From assembly GCA_949957035.1 (NCBI GenBank), contig CATLIP010000043.1, positions 1 to 12,701 on the forward strand: a DNA stretch of 12,701 nt, given 5' to 3'. Below the pieces are notes generated by a model, which saw nothing but the letters and a program-made list of their open reading frames with translations, ran no database searches and was not told where the DNA came from. The stretch comes from an uncultured Lachnospiraceae bacterium (GTDB taxonomy: Bacteria; Bacillota_A; Clostridia; Lachnospirales; Lachnospiraceae). The translations under genes and the position numbers were made by a program. Below are positions 1 through 7,040 of this stretch, one piece after another; the first letter of the stretch is position 1, and each line of letters starts with the position of its first letter.

Positions 1-2
1 GG

Positions 3-2171
3 TTAGATCAGATCACCCTTTCGTACCCCTATCTGAATTCCCAGTTTTTCCTAAGCGGAAACCAGATTCTTCTGTGGATGGATTTTGAGGGTGAGGTATT
101 TGCAAAGGAAGTAGGGACAGACCGTTCTCTCGAGATTGAAGGCGTCACCGGCAGGAAGGGCGCTTTCAAGAGCCTTTCGGACGATGGGGAACGGGCCTAT
201 GTGATGGAGTATGAGACGGAGTGTATCCGCAGCATTGATCTTTATGGACAGACCTCTGAGGTGGCATTTTCAGGGGAAGAATTAAGGAAGAGTGATAAAG
301 ATTTCTCATTTGCGGATCTCATGGGGCCGGACTGTACCATGGAAGGCTTTTGCGCAGGGGCGGAAGACGAAGAAGGGAAGGTTTCCATCTGCTCCTATCT
401 GAACGGCGTCCATAAGGACATAGAAGAATGTACCCTTGCGTCACCTGCGGTTATGCGCCGGATGGGGTGGGTCTATGCAGGAATCCTTCTTGCGGCGGCG
501 CTTCTGTGCCTCTATTTCATTGCCTGTGTCAAGTACCATGTGCAGACCATCTTAGTGAGGCTGTGTCTGATCTTCCTGACGAGCCTCTTAGTCATGGACG
601 GTTTCCTGGAATTATGGATTGAAAGATCCATGCGCCAGCAGTTGGAGAGCAACCAGACTCTTGCACTGTCGGCTATGGGGAAGATCCTGAGGCGGGATAT
701 CATACACAATATCGAGACGGACGCAGACAAATTCCCTTCCGGAGACAGGGCTTTGCGTATGAGCCATTCTTCCATCAATGGAGGAAACGGGGAACTGTCC
801 ATGTATGTGTACAGTATCTTCCATGGGGACGAGGAGGGACGGCTGTACGTCAGCGAGTCGATGTCGGAATACTGCGGCGTTCCTGTGGAGTGGGTATATG
901 GCTCTGAGATGACCAAGGCCATCTACCGCGCCTACGAAACGGGAGAGATTGTGAATGCAAGCGACGAGAACCGAAATGGAAGACGCAACAACCAGTTTAT
1001 CCCGCTGGTGCTGGGCGACGGGACGAAGTTCGGCGTGATGGCGGTATCTGGAGATGGAAATATCCTGGATTACCAGATCTGGTATTATCAGTGGAATCTC
1101 AAGAACGCCTCGTCCACGCTGCTTTTAATCCTGACGATGGTTCTGATGGTGATCCTTTACATCTTCCTGCGTCCTTTAAAGGCGCTGAAGGAATGTGCGC
1201 TTAAGCTGGCGGCAGGGGACTTAGGCGTCACCGTCACCGTACATGGCCATGACGAGGTGGCGGATATCTCGTCGGCATTTAACCAGATGTCGCTGGAAAT
1301 CGCCAGATATGTGGAGGACATCAAGGGAATGTCGGACGGTTACTATAAATTTATCCCGGCGAAGATTCTGGATCTTCTTGACAAGGAATCCATCCAGGAT
1401 GTGAAACTGGGCGATCAGATGATGGGAGACTTCACGATCCTCTCCCTCCACGCCATGGATTATCCAAGGCATCAGGTTTCCATGTCGGCGCAGCAGGTGT
1501 ATACAAGGATTAACCACGTCCTGTCCCAGTTAGTAGAGCCAATCAATGAACATCACGGCGTGGTCGAGCATTTTGACGATATCGGCCTGTCGGCCTTCTT
1601 CACGGTCAGCAGCCAGGAGGCGCTTGACGCTGCCATTGATATCCAGAAACTGCTGGGTGAGCGGATGCCGGGGAATGGCAGGACCATTGCCATCTGTTAT
1701 GGACGGGTGATGATCGGCGTGATCGGGCATGAGCAGAGGATGGAGGCGACGACCATCTCGGCCCATTCCGATCTGGCGAAGATGCTGAGGCTTTCGGGAA
1801 ACAAATACGGGGCGCATATCCTGATCACGCATCTGGTTTACGAGCAGATACCCGATTTCGAGGAGCATTACCATGCAAGATATCTGGGAAATATCTATCT
1901 GTCCGCCAACCATACCTACGAGAGGGTCTATGACGTCTATGACGGCGATCCGGAGGAAGAGTTCTATTATAAAGAATTGACGAAGGAACTGTTCGAGAAG
2001 GGCGTGGGCCTGTTCGTGGCCAGGAAGTTCTATGAGGCAAGGCTTGTCTTCGTGGAGGTGTTAAAGCGCTACCGGAAGGACAAGGCGGCCAAGGAGTACC
2101 TGTACCGGTGCGACCGGTATTACAAGATGGCGGAGGATGAAGAGAAGGAAACGGTAATCGAGAAATTTTGA
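3..2171 (+). CDS. HAMP and degenerate class III cyclase-domain membrane receptor (5' partial)
   Basis: The frame is open from base 3 through the ATG at 78 with no stop, so the gene begins left of the window; 78 is probably internal. Residues are numbered from that ATG. Membrane segments lie near 131-150, 157-178 and 346-364, with an extracytoplasmic sensor region at about 180-345. A HAMP linker (365-415) follows, then a class III adenylate/guanylate cyclase homology domain (about 425-615) and a helical TPR-like tail (629-682) of the kind found behind such domains. The domain keeps family landmarks (YKFIPAKILDLL, GVIGHEQRMEATTI), but the catalytic positions look lost: the first metal Asp aligns with His458, the second is shifted (FDDIG, 499-503), and the transition-state Asn/Arg pair aligns with Asp565/Met569. 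I infer a sensor or scaffold rather than an active cyclase. It is first in a run of four plus-strand genes, 28 bases before the next. Confidence 0.85.
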   Translation, partial: LDQITLSYPYLNSQFFLSGNQILLWMDFEGEVFAKEVGTDRSLEIEGVTGRKGAFKSLSDDGERAYVMEYETECIRSIDLYGQTSEVAFSGEELRKSDKDFSFADLMGPDCTMEGFCAGAEDEEGKVSICSYLNGVHKDIEECTLASPAVMRRMGWVYAGILLAAALLCLYFIACVKYHVQTILVRLCLIFLTSLLVMDGFLELWIERSMRQQLESNQTLALSAMGKILRRDIIHNIETDADKFPSGDRALRMSHSSINGGNGELSMYVYSIFHGDEEGRLYVSESMSEYCGVPVEWVYGSEMTKAIYRAYETGEIVNASDENRNGRRNNQFIPLVLGDGTKFGVMAVSGDGNILDYQIWYYQWNLKNASSTLLLILTMVLMVILYIFLRPLKALKECALKLAAGDLGVTVTVHGHDEVADISSAFNQMSLEIARYVEDIKGMSDGYYKFIPAKILDLLDKESIQDVKLGDQMMGDFTILSLHAMDYPRHQVSMSAQQVYTRINHVLSQLVEPINEHHGVVEHFDDIGLSAFFTVSSQEALDAAIDIQKLLGERMPGNGRTIAICYGRVMIGVIGHEQRMEATTISAHSDLAKMLRLSGNKYGAHILITHLVYEQIPDFEEHYHARYLGNIYLSANHTYERVYDVYDGDPEEEFYYKELTKELFEKGVGLFVARKFYEARLVFVEVLKRYRKDKAAKEYLYRCDRYYKMAEDEEKETVIEKF

Positions 2172-2199
2172 CGCTGCTGATTAGAGATGAGGTGAAAGA

Positions 2200-4170
2200 A
2201 TGGGTACAACTGAGATTTTAGAGGAGAAAAAAGAGGAGACGGCAGAAAATGACGGGACACAGAATGAGTTAACTGACGATCCTTCTGACCTTGCAACAGT
2301 ATCGCAGAGACCTGTGGAGAATGATGATGACGGAGGGGATTCAGACACCCGGGAGGAAGAGGACGACCCAGAAATGGGAACTGTCATTCAGAATATGCTG
2401 GAGTCACAGGTTCCGAGCGCGGCGCAGGAACAAGAAGGGTTAGGGGGAGAAGACGGGAAGAATAAGAATGCGCTGTCTCCCCGAGCTCCGAGTGCGGCGC
2501 AGGAACAAGAAGGGCTAGGGGGAGAAGACGGGAAGAATAAGAATGCGCTGTCTCCCCGAGCTCCGAGTGCGGCGCAGGAGCAAGAAGGGTTAGGGGGAGA
2601 GGACGGGAAGAATAAGAATGCGCTGTCTCCCCGCGTCCCGGCTCCGAACCCGCCAGGAAATGGAAACACAGATGGCGGGGAAGAAGTCCTTGAAGAGTCA
2701 AATCTTGATATTCTAAATCTTGCCGTAAGAGTAGGCGACGGCCATCCAGAACAGCGGGAGCAAGAGGGTTCCTTTGACAGTCTGCCGCAGTTAAAGGAAT
2801 TGAAGAATCAACAGCCCGGCGGATCCGGCGATCCTGGCGAACCAGACGATTCCGGGGACAATGCCGCAGGGAATGGAAACGATGCCAGGGAGCTGTTGGA
2901 AAAGGTCAATGAAGCCAGGAGAGGGAATATTTATTCGGCAGTCGTGCTGGCAAAGGGACTGGAACAACACCAGCCCAACCCATTTGCCAGCAGCCGGGCT
3001 TCCCGTTTCTTCAATTCCTCTAAGCTGGATAAAGCGTTTGATGCCAATAAGGTAGCTATGGGAGTGAATGGAATTGCAAGCGCCTGGAGTGCGGACTATG
3101 CTGGGTCTAAGCTTGGCAACAGTATTTCGCTGATTACAAATATCATCGCCATGGTGGGCTCTCTGCGCGACCTGGCAAAGAAGATAAGGGCCTTTCGGCA
3201 TAGGCCGAAAATGAAGGCGGAGATGGAGTCTGCGGAAAAGAAAGGGATTATCAGGGACGATGCATTTGCCGTACTCGGCATGATATCCGATGCAGCTACG
3301 GTATTGCTCAGAGTCTGCGGCATTGCCAAAGCAATCGCGGGCCTTGCGGGTCAGGGAAAGAGCCTGTTCGCCAAGGTGACCGGCTATGTTTCAACGGCCC
3401 TGGCCGGCTTTACGCAGATTGTCGGCCTTTCCACATCTGTCAATCAGATGTTGAAGCTGAAGGAGAATAAGAAGAAAGTGGAAGCTGGCAGAGATGCCGC
3501 AGGTGCGAGAGTAGATGAGATTGCGAGGGACCATCACTTTGACGGCGAAGCCGCAAACTCCAGAACAGACCTTGCGTTAGCGCTGATGAAACAAGATGGT
3601 GTTACAGAAGAAGAGAAGGATGATCTGGTCAAATATCTGATGCTTGAAAGAAAGGCCGGTAAGATAAATGAGCAGGTCATGAATGGAATCTTTGGGCTGA
3701 CCACCCTTTCTACAGGGCTGATCTCCACCATAACCGGAAGTGTAAGCGCCGGGCTTAAGGAGAAGCAGGGAACCGAAAAGCAAAAGAAACAGAGCGCAAA
3801 CGCAGATCTGGCGAATCAGATTGCGGGGACGGTTTCAAACAGCGCCCTGATCGTCGGCTCTGCCAAGAATCTGACCCAGGGGGTCATTAAGAAAGTGCAG
3901 GAGAAGAACCCTTCCGATACGGTAAAAGCGCTCCAGGGCCGGGCAACGGGCGTCCTGGATGAAATGAAGGACGATAAGTATGGACTGAGAGGGATTGCAC
4001 AGGGGCTGATGAACAATCCCAATGATGACCAGAAGGCGGCCGCCACAGAAGCCCTTGGCAAATATGCCGCTGCCGATAAGAGGCTTCAGGGCCTTGGGGT
4101 GGATTACGGGGTACTCTTAAAATCCCATGATGAAAAGGCGTTTGAAAAGGCCTTGGTTGCAGGAATTTAG
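2200..4170 (+). CDS. Unrecognised 656-aa protein: acidic repeat-bearing N-terminus, hydrophobic-helix C-terminus; candidate eCIS cargo or tape measure
   Basis: I do not recognise a family. The start has an SD (AGGTG, 2190-2194) five bases ahead of ATG. Residues 1-230 are hydrophilic, rich in Asp/Glu, Gly, Pro and Asn, and look disordered. Within them are three head-to-tail 25-residue repeats (71-95, 96-120, 121-145). Residues 230-656 look helical, with Ala/Gly/Ser-rich hydrophobic stretches near 305-320, 355-385, 388-412, 493-517 and 540-556, separated by charged Lys-rich helices (420-445, 518-535). There is no signal peptide, no enzyme motif and few Cys. The layout resembles pore-forming or translocator-like effectors, or a phage-type tape measure. 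It lies directly upstream of an Afp15-type ATPase, which is where Afp/PVC loci place the tape measure (afp14); eCIS cargo genes also cluster near the ATPase. Cargo and tape measure are both inference. That the gene is real is well supported by length, SD and synonymous variation among its repeats. Confidence 0.85.
   Translation: MGTTEILEEKKEETAENDGTQNELTDDPSDLATVSQRPVENDDDGGDSDTREEEDDPEMGTVIQNMLESQVPSAAQEQEGLGGEDGKNKNALSPRAPSAAQEQEGLGGEDGKNKNALSPRAPSAAQEQEGLGGEDGKNKNALSPRVPAPNPPGNGNTDGGEEVLEESNLDILNLAVRVGDGHPEQREQEGSFDSLPQLKELKNQQPGGSGDPGEPDDSGDNAAGNGNDARELLEKVNEARRGNIYSAVVLAKGLEQHQPNPFASSRASRFFNSSKLDKAFDANKVAMGVNGIASAWSADYAGSKLGNSISLITNIIAMVGSLRDLAKKIRAFRHRPKMKAEMESAEKKGIIRDDAFAVLGMISDAATVLLRVCGIAKAIAGLAGQGKSLFAKVTGYVSTALAGFTQIVGLSTSVNQMLKLKENKKKVEAGRDAAGARVDEIARDHHFDGEAANSRTDLALALMKQDGVTEEEKDDLVKYLMLERKAGKINEQVMNGIFGLTTLSTGLISTITGSVSAGLKEKQGTEKQKKQSANADLANQIAGTVSNSALIVGSAKNLTQGVIKKVQEKNPSDTVKALQGRATGVLDEMKDDKYGLRGIAQGLMNNPNDDQKAAATEALGKYAAADKRLQGLGVDYGVLLKSHDEKAFEKALVAGI
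2410..2634 (+). repeat. Three tandem 75-bp in-frame repeats
   Basis: Three head-to-tail 75-base units (2410-2484, 2485-2559, 2560-2634) lie in frame in the 656-residue protein. By eye, units 1 and 2 differ at 3 bases and units 2 and 3 at 4. Only one difference changes an amino acid (Val to Ala at the first codon). Each unit contains the blocks PSAAQEQEGLGGEDG and KNKNALSPR. This suggests recent expansion by slippage or recombination, with selection on the protein. Confidence 0.97.
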
Positions 4171-4174
4171 GATA

Positions 4175-4219
4175 TCGGTTTCTTAAGGAGCCGTATGTAC
4201 TGGTTCCCTGGGAAACCGA
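4175..4219 (+). other. Inverted repeat enclosing an SD/ATG in the gap before the ATPase gene
   Basis: TCGGTTTC (4175-4182) and GAAACCGA (4212-4219) are perfect 8-base complements about 29 bases apart. The loop contains a good SD (AAGGAG, 4186-4191) and an ATG at 4195, which opens a 66-codon out-of-frame ORF overlapping the ATPase gene start. There is no T-run, so it is not an intrinsic terminator. It could tune translation or RNA stability between the two genes, or be chance. Confidence 0.35.
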
Positions 4220-4243
4220 AACAAAAGAATGGATGGTGGAAGA

Positions 4244-6433
4244 ATGTTTTCCGGGCAGGAAGAATATTTTCAGAGGCTGCTTGTCCTGGTGAAAGAAGAA
4301 ATCAGCCTGTATACGAAATATGCGGTGCGTCTCAAGGAGAACGGAGGGATTCGGCATATTTACAATACAAAGCTGTTCCGGGACGAGTTGTCTAATGTAA
4401 TGGAGGATGCGTTTGCATATATGGACCGCAAATCCTATGACGCAGAACGGGAGGAACTCTTTGCAAGATGGGGCGCCTTCCACCAGGATGCGTACCGCAC
4501 TATGAAGGAAGGCGGGGCCTTCCTTTCTTTTGAATATATGCTCCGAAGGCTTGGGCTAAATGCATTCGAACAGTACATCGCCTGCCTTGCCATGGCGCCG
4601 GAGCTGAACCGGGAATTTGAGCGGATGTACAGCTATCTCCAGGACGATCTGGCCTGGCGTTATCCGTCTCTGGATCTGTGTGTCAAGATGTACACCATGG
4701 ACGGGCAGGGGCAGAATACCCTCATCCACCAGGTATTTGCCCGCAAGGAGTTTTTGTGCTGCGTCTTTGGCGCAAAGCCCCAGACCCAGGAGAGTGAACT
4801 GGCGTGGCGGTTTAAGATACGGGAAAATCTGGTGGAGTACGTATTTTACCATGATTCGGACCTGCAAAGAGGCAAACCGCATTATTGGCTCAAATTTCTG
4901 GATGAGGAAGGGGAACCGTCCTTGAATATCAACCGCCAGACGGCGGAAAATCTTTGCCGGAGGCTTGAGGCAGGCCTCGGGCAGGCTCTTGCAGGGAAGA
5001 TGCGCCTGTTTTTCCTGCGGGGGCCTTTCGGCAGCGGGAAGAAGTTACAGCTATGTCTTGCGGCGAAGAGACAGGGACAGTCGGCATTATTCGTGGATAT
5101 GAAAGGGCTTACCTGCCGGAAGGAGGAGCAGATGAAAGAAGCGTCGTGCGATGCCGTCGTGCGGGCAGTGCTTGACCATGCCGTTCTGGTGTTTGACCAC
5201 TGGGAAGCTCTCTGGGCGGGGGACAAAAAGAACCGGCAGGCGGCCCTTGACATTCTGCGGCGCGCGTCTTTATTTTTTAAGGATGTATTCTTTACGGTGG
5301 AAGAGGGGCCGGGGGAGGATGTCTTCGAGGGAGAATATCCCAGTGGATACAGGATTGAGGAATTCTGGCTTCGGTTTCCTTCCATACAGGAGAGGAGCCT
5401 GCTCTTTCAAACGTTTCTTCATGAGGCGGGACGGCAGGCGCAGGAGGAACAGGTCTGCGACACGCTGGCGGCACAATTTGACTTTTCCCCGGGGATGATT
5501 CGGGAAGCGGTGCGGCTTGCCTGCCAAAACGCGGCGGTACAAGGTGAAGAGAAGATTCCCACGGCGTATCTGTATCAGGCATGCCAGCAGAAGATCTCCC
5601 ATAAGCTCGGAGAACGTGCCAGCCGGGTCAATGCGGCATACACCTGGGACGACCTGGTGTTAGAAGAAGGGCCAAAGGAACTTTTGCGCCAGGCATGCGG
5701 GCAGATTTCCTGCCGGGGCAAGGTCTATGAAGAGTGGGGATTCGCGGATAAGATTGCCTACGGCAGAGGGGTGTCCCTGCTGTTCGCAGGCCCGCCGGGA
5801 ACCGGAAAGACCATGGCGGCCCAGGTGCTGGCAAAGGAGCTGAATCTGGAACTCTATAAAGTGGATCTATCCGGCGTGCTGTCGAAATATATCGGGGAGA
5901 CACAGAAGAACCTGCGGGAGATCTTCGATGAAGTGAAGAAGAGCCGCAGTATCCTCTTCTTTGACGAGGCGGATGTGCTGTTCGGCAAGCGTGTGGACGT
6001 CTCGGACGCAAGGGATATCAGCGCCAATGCCCAGACGGCCTATCTGCTGCAGAAGATGGAGGAATACGACGGGATTACCATTCTTGCCACGAACCTGATG
6101 CAGAATTTTGACGACGCATATAAGCGGAGAATGAAGTATATCATCCGGTTTACATTTCCCCAGAAGGAGCAGAGGGCACTCATGTGGGAGAAGGTGTTCC
6201 CGGCAAAAATGCCTCTTGAGGGGGATATTGACATTGAGTATCTGGCGGAGAATTTTGAACTGTCCGGCGCGAGTATCAAGAATATTGCGGTGAACGCGGC
6301 GTTCCTGGCGGCTTCTAAGCAGGAGATTACGGGGATGGAGCATATTATGACGGCGCTGCAGCAGGAATATGAGAAATCCGGGAAAATACTTGGAAAAGCG
6401 GAATTGCAGGAGTATTATATATATAAGATTTAA
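4244..6433 (+). CDS. Tandem-AAA+ ATPase of the eCIS Afp15/Pvc15 type
   Basis: Numbering is from the ATG at 4244 (729 residues). I prefer it because GGTGG (4235-4239) sits four bases upstream; the in-frame ATG at 4229 has no SD. The N-terminal region carries the helical block typical of eCIS ATPases, LRRLGLNAFEQYIACLAMAP followed by SYLQDDLAWRYPSLDL (about 100-145). AAA module 1 has a Walker A-like GPFGSGKK (260-267) and a weakened Walker B (VFDHWE, near 316-321), so it is probably degenerate. AAA module 2 is canonical: Walker A GPPGTGKT (516-523), Walker B ILFFDEAD (570-577), sensor 1 ILATN (613-617), KRRMK arginine-finger region (627-631), and a Lys where sensor 2 often has Arg (SGASIKN, 674-680). 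In Afp/PVC-type injection systems this ATPase is a conserved locus marker linked to particle assembly or cargo handling. It lies between the 656-residue protein and a small acidic protein in one operon. Family assignment is fairly firm; the exact role here is inferred. Confidence 0.9.
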   Translation: MFSGQEEYFQRLLVLVKEEISLYTKYAVRLKENGGIRHIYNTKLFRDELSNVMEDAFAYMDRKSYDAEREELFARWGAFHQDAYRTMKEGGAFLSFEYMLRRLGLNAFEQYIACLAMAPELNREFERMYSYLQDDLAWRYPSLDLCVKMYTMDGQGQNTLIHQVFARKEFLCCVFGAKPQTQESELAWRFKIRENLVEYVFYHDSDLQRGKPHYWLKFLDEEGEPSLNINRQTAENLCRRLEAGLGQALAGKMRLFFLRGPFGSGKKLQLCLAAKRQGQSALFVDMKGLTCRKEEQMKEASCDAVVRAVLDHAVLVFDHWEALWAGDKKNRQAALDILRRASLFFKDVFFTVEEGPGEDVFEGEYPSGYRIEEFWLRFPSIQERSLLFQTFLHEAGRQAQEEQVCDTLAAQFDFSPGMIREAVRLACQNAAVQGEEKIPTAYLYQACQQKISHKLGERASRVNAAYTWDDLVLEEGPKELLRQACGQISCRGKVYEEWGFADKIAYGRGVSLLFAGPPGTGKTMAAQVLAKELNLELYKVDLSGVLSKYIGETQKNLREIFDEVKKSRSILFFDEADVLFGKRVDVSDARDISANAQTAYLLQKMEEYDGITILATNLMQNFDDAYKRRMKYIIRFTFPQKEQRALMWEKVFPAKMPLEGDIDIEYLAENFELSGASIKNIAVNAAFLAASKQEITGMEHIMTALQQEYEKSGKILGKAELQEYYIYKI

Positions 6434-6450
6434 ATGATGGAGGTTTTCTA

Positions 6451-6996
6451 ATGAGTAAAGAAGAGTTACGGGAAGGTTTGAAGAGGCTGCATGAATACGT
6501 AAAGCCTCTGGATTTTAACAGCGTATTTATCGAGGAGGGGGAAAAGGCTCCCATGGATACGCTTCTGCTGGGAGCCCGGATCGGGGAAGAGTTGAGTCTG
6601 GATATTTCCTGCAATTTTGCCAATGCGCCGGGGTTTGGGGATATCCTGCATTTATATGGGGAACTGAATCTGAGTCCGATGATCGAGGAGAATCCTGCCG
6701 CTTTCTCGGAAGAGGTGATTCTTAGGATGGCCAATGAGCTGAATAAGAGCCTGCCCATCGGACAGATTATTTATCTTACGGAGGACAGCCAGGGTAAGGC
6801 CCAGAGTGTCATCGGGATCCGCTACACGATGTTGTCAGATCTTGCGGGGGAAGAAGAACTCAGAAAATGTGTGAGTGTGATTGAGATGCTGCTGAATATC
6901 TATGAGATTCTGTGCAGTACGCTGTATCTTCTGCTGGAAGGAGATTCCCTTCCGAAAGCGATGGAGACGCTGTCGAAGATTCTGGATGGGGAATAG
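6451..6996 (+). CDS. Small acidic protein of unknown function; possible secretion chaperone-like fold
   Basis: This 181-residue protein has a strong SD (GGAGG, 6439-6443) ahead of ATG, 17 bases after the ATPase gene, and is probably translated from the same mRNA. It has no signal peptide, membrane segment or recognised motif. It starts with a helix (KEELREGLKRLHEYV), continues with alternating beta-like segments (TLLLGARIGEELSLDISC, IGQIIYLTED, SVIGIRYTML) and ends in long hydrophobic helices (residues 133-178). A small, acidic helix/beta/helix protein of this kind resembles YbjN or type III-secretion chaperones of the CesT type in overall pattern only. The context, next to a secretion-type ATPase and a long partly hydrophobic protein, fits a dedicated chaperone or adaptor. 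It does not look like the DUF4255 cap protein that follows the ATPase in Afp/PVC loci, but distant homology cannot be excluded. Function is unproven. Confidence 0.8.
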   Translation: MSKEELREGLKRLHEYVKPLDFNSVFIEEGEKAPMDTLLLGARIGEELSLDISCNFANAPGFGDILHLYGELNLSPMIEENPAAFSEEVILRMANELNKSLPIGQIIYLTEDSQGKAQSVIGIRYTMLSDLAGEEELRKCVSVIEMLLNIYEILCSTLYLLLEGDSLPKAMETLSKILDGE

Positions 6997-7009
6997 GATG
7001 GGATGCCCT

Positions 7010-7037
7010 GCCCTGTGTGGTTTTAACCGCACAGGGC
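7010..7037. terminator. Hairpin between convergent genes, probable bidirectional terminator
   Basis: GCCCTGTGTGG (7010-7020) pairs with CCGCACAGGGC (7027-7037) over 11 bp with one G-U pair and a 6-base loop (TTTTAA). It sits between the stop at 6996 (plus) and the stop at 7041 (minus), the right place for a shared terminator. The following T-tract on the plus strand (gctttatctt) is weak, and the minus strand has none to speak of. Confidence 0.7.
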
Positions 7038-7040
7038 GCT

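Noticed and set aside
2384..2701. Long minus-strand ORFs antisense to the triple repeat (105 and 93 residues, Ser/Pro/Leu rich)
   Set aside because: They are periodic shadows of the in-frame 75-bp repeat, lack an SD, and the silent-site pattern fits the plus-strand frame.
3887..4483. 198-residue minus-strand ORF spanning the end of the 656-residue gene and the ATPase start
   Set aside because: It is antisense to two supported genes; the translation is rich in His/Pro/Arg with no domain.
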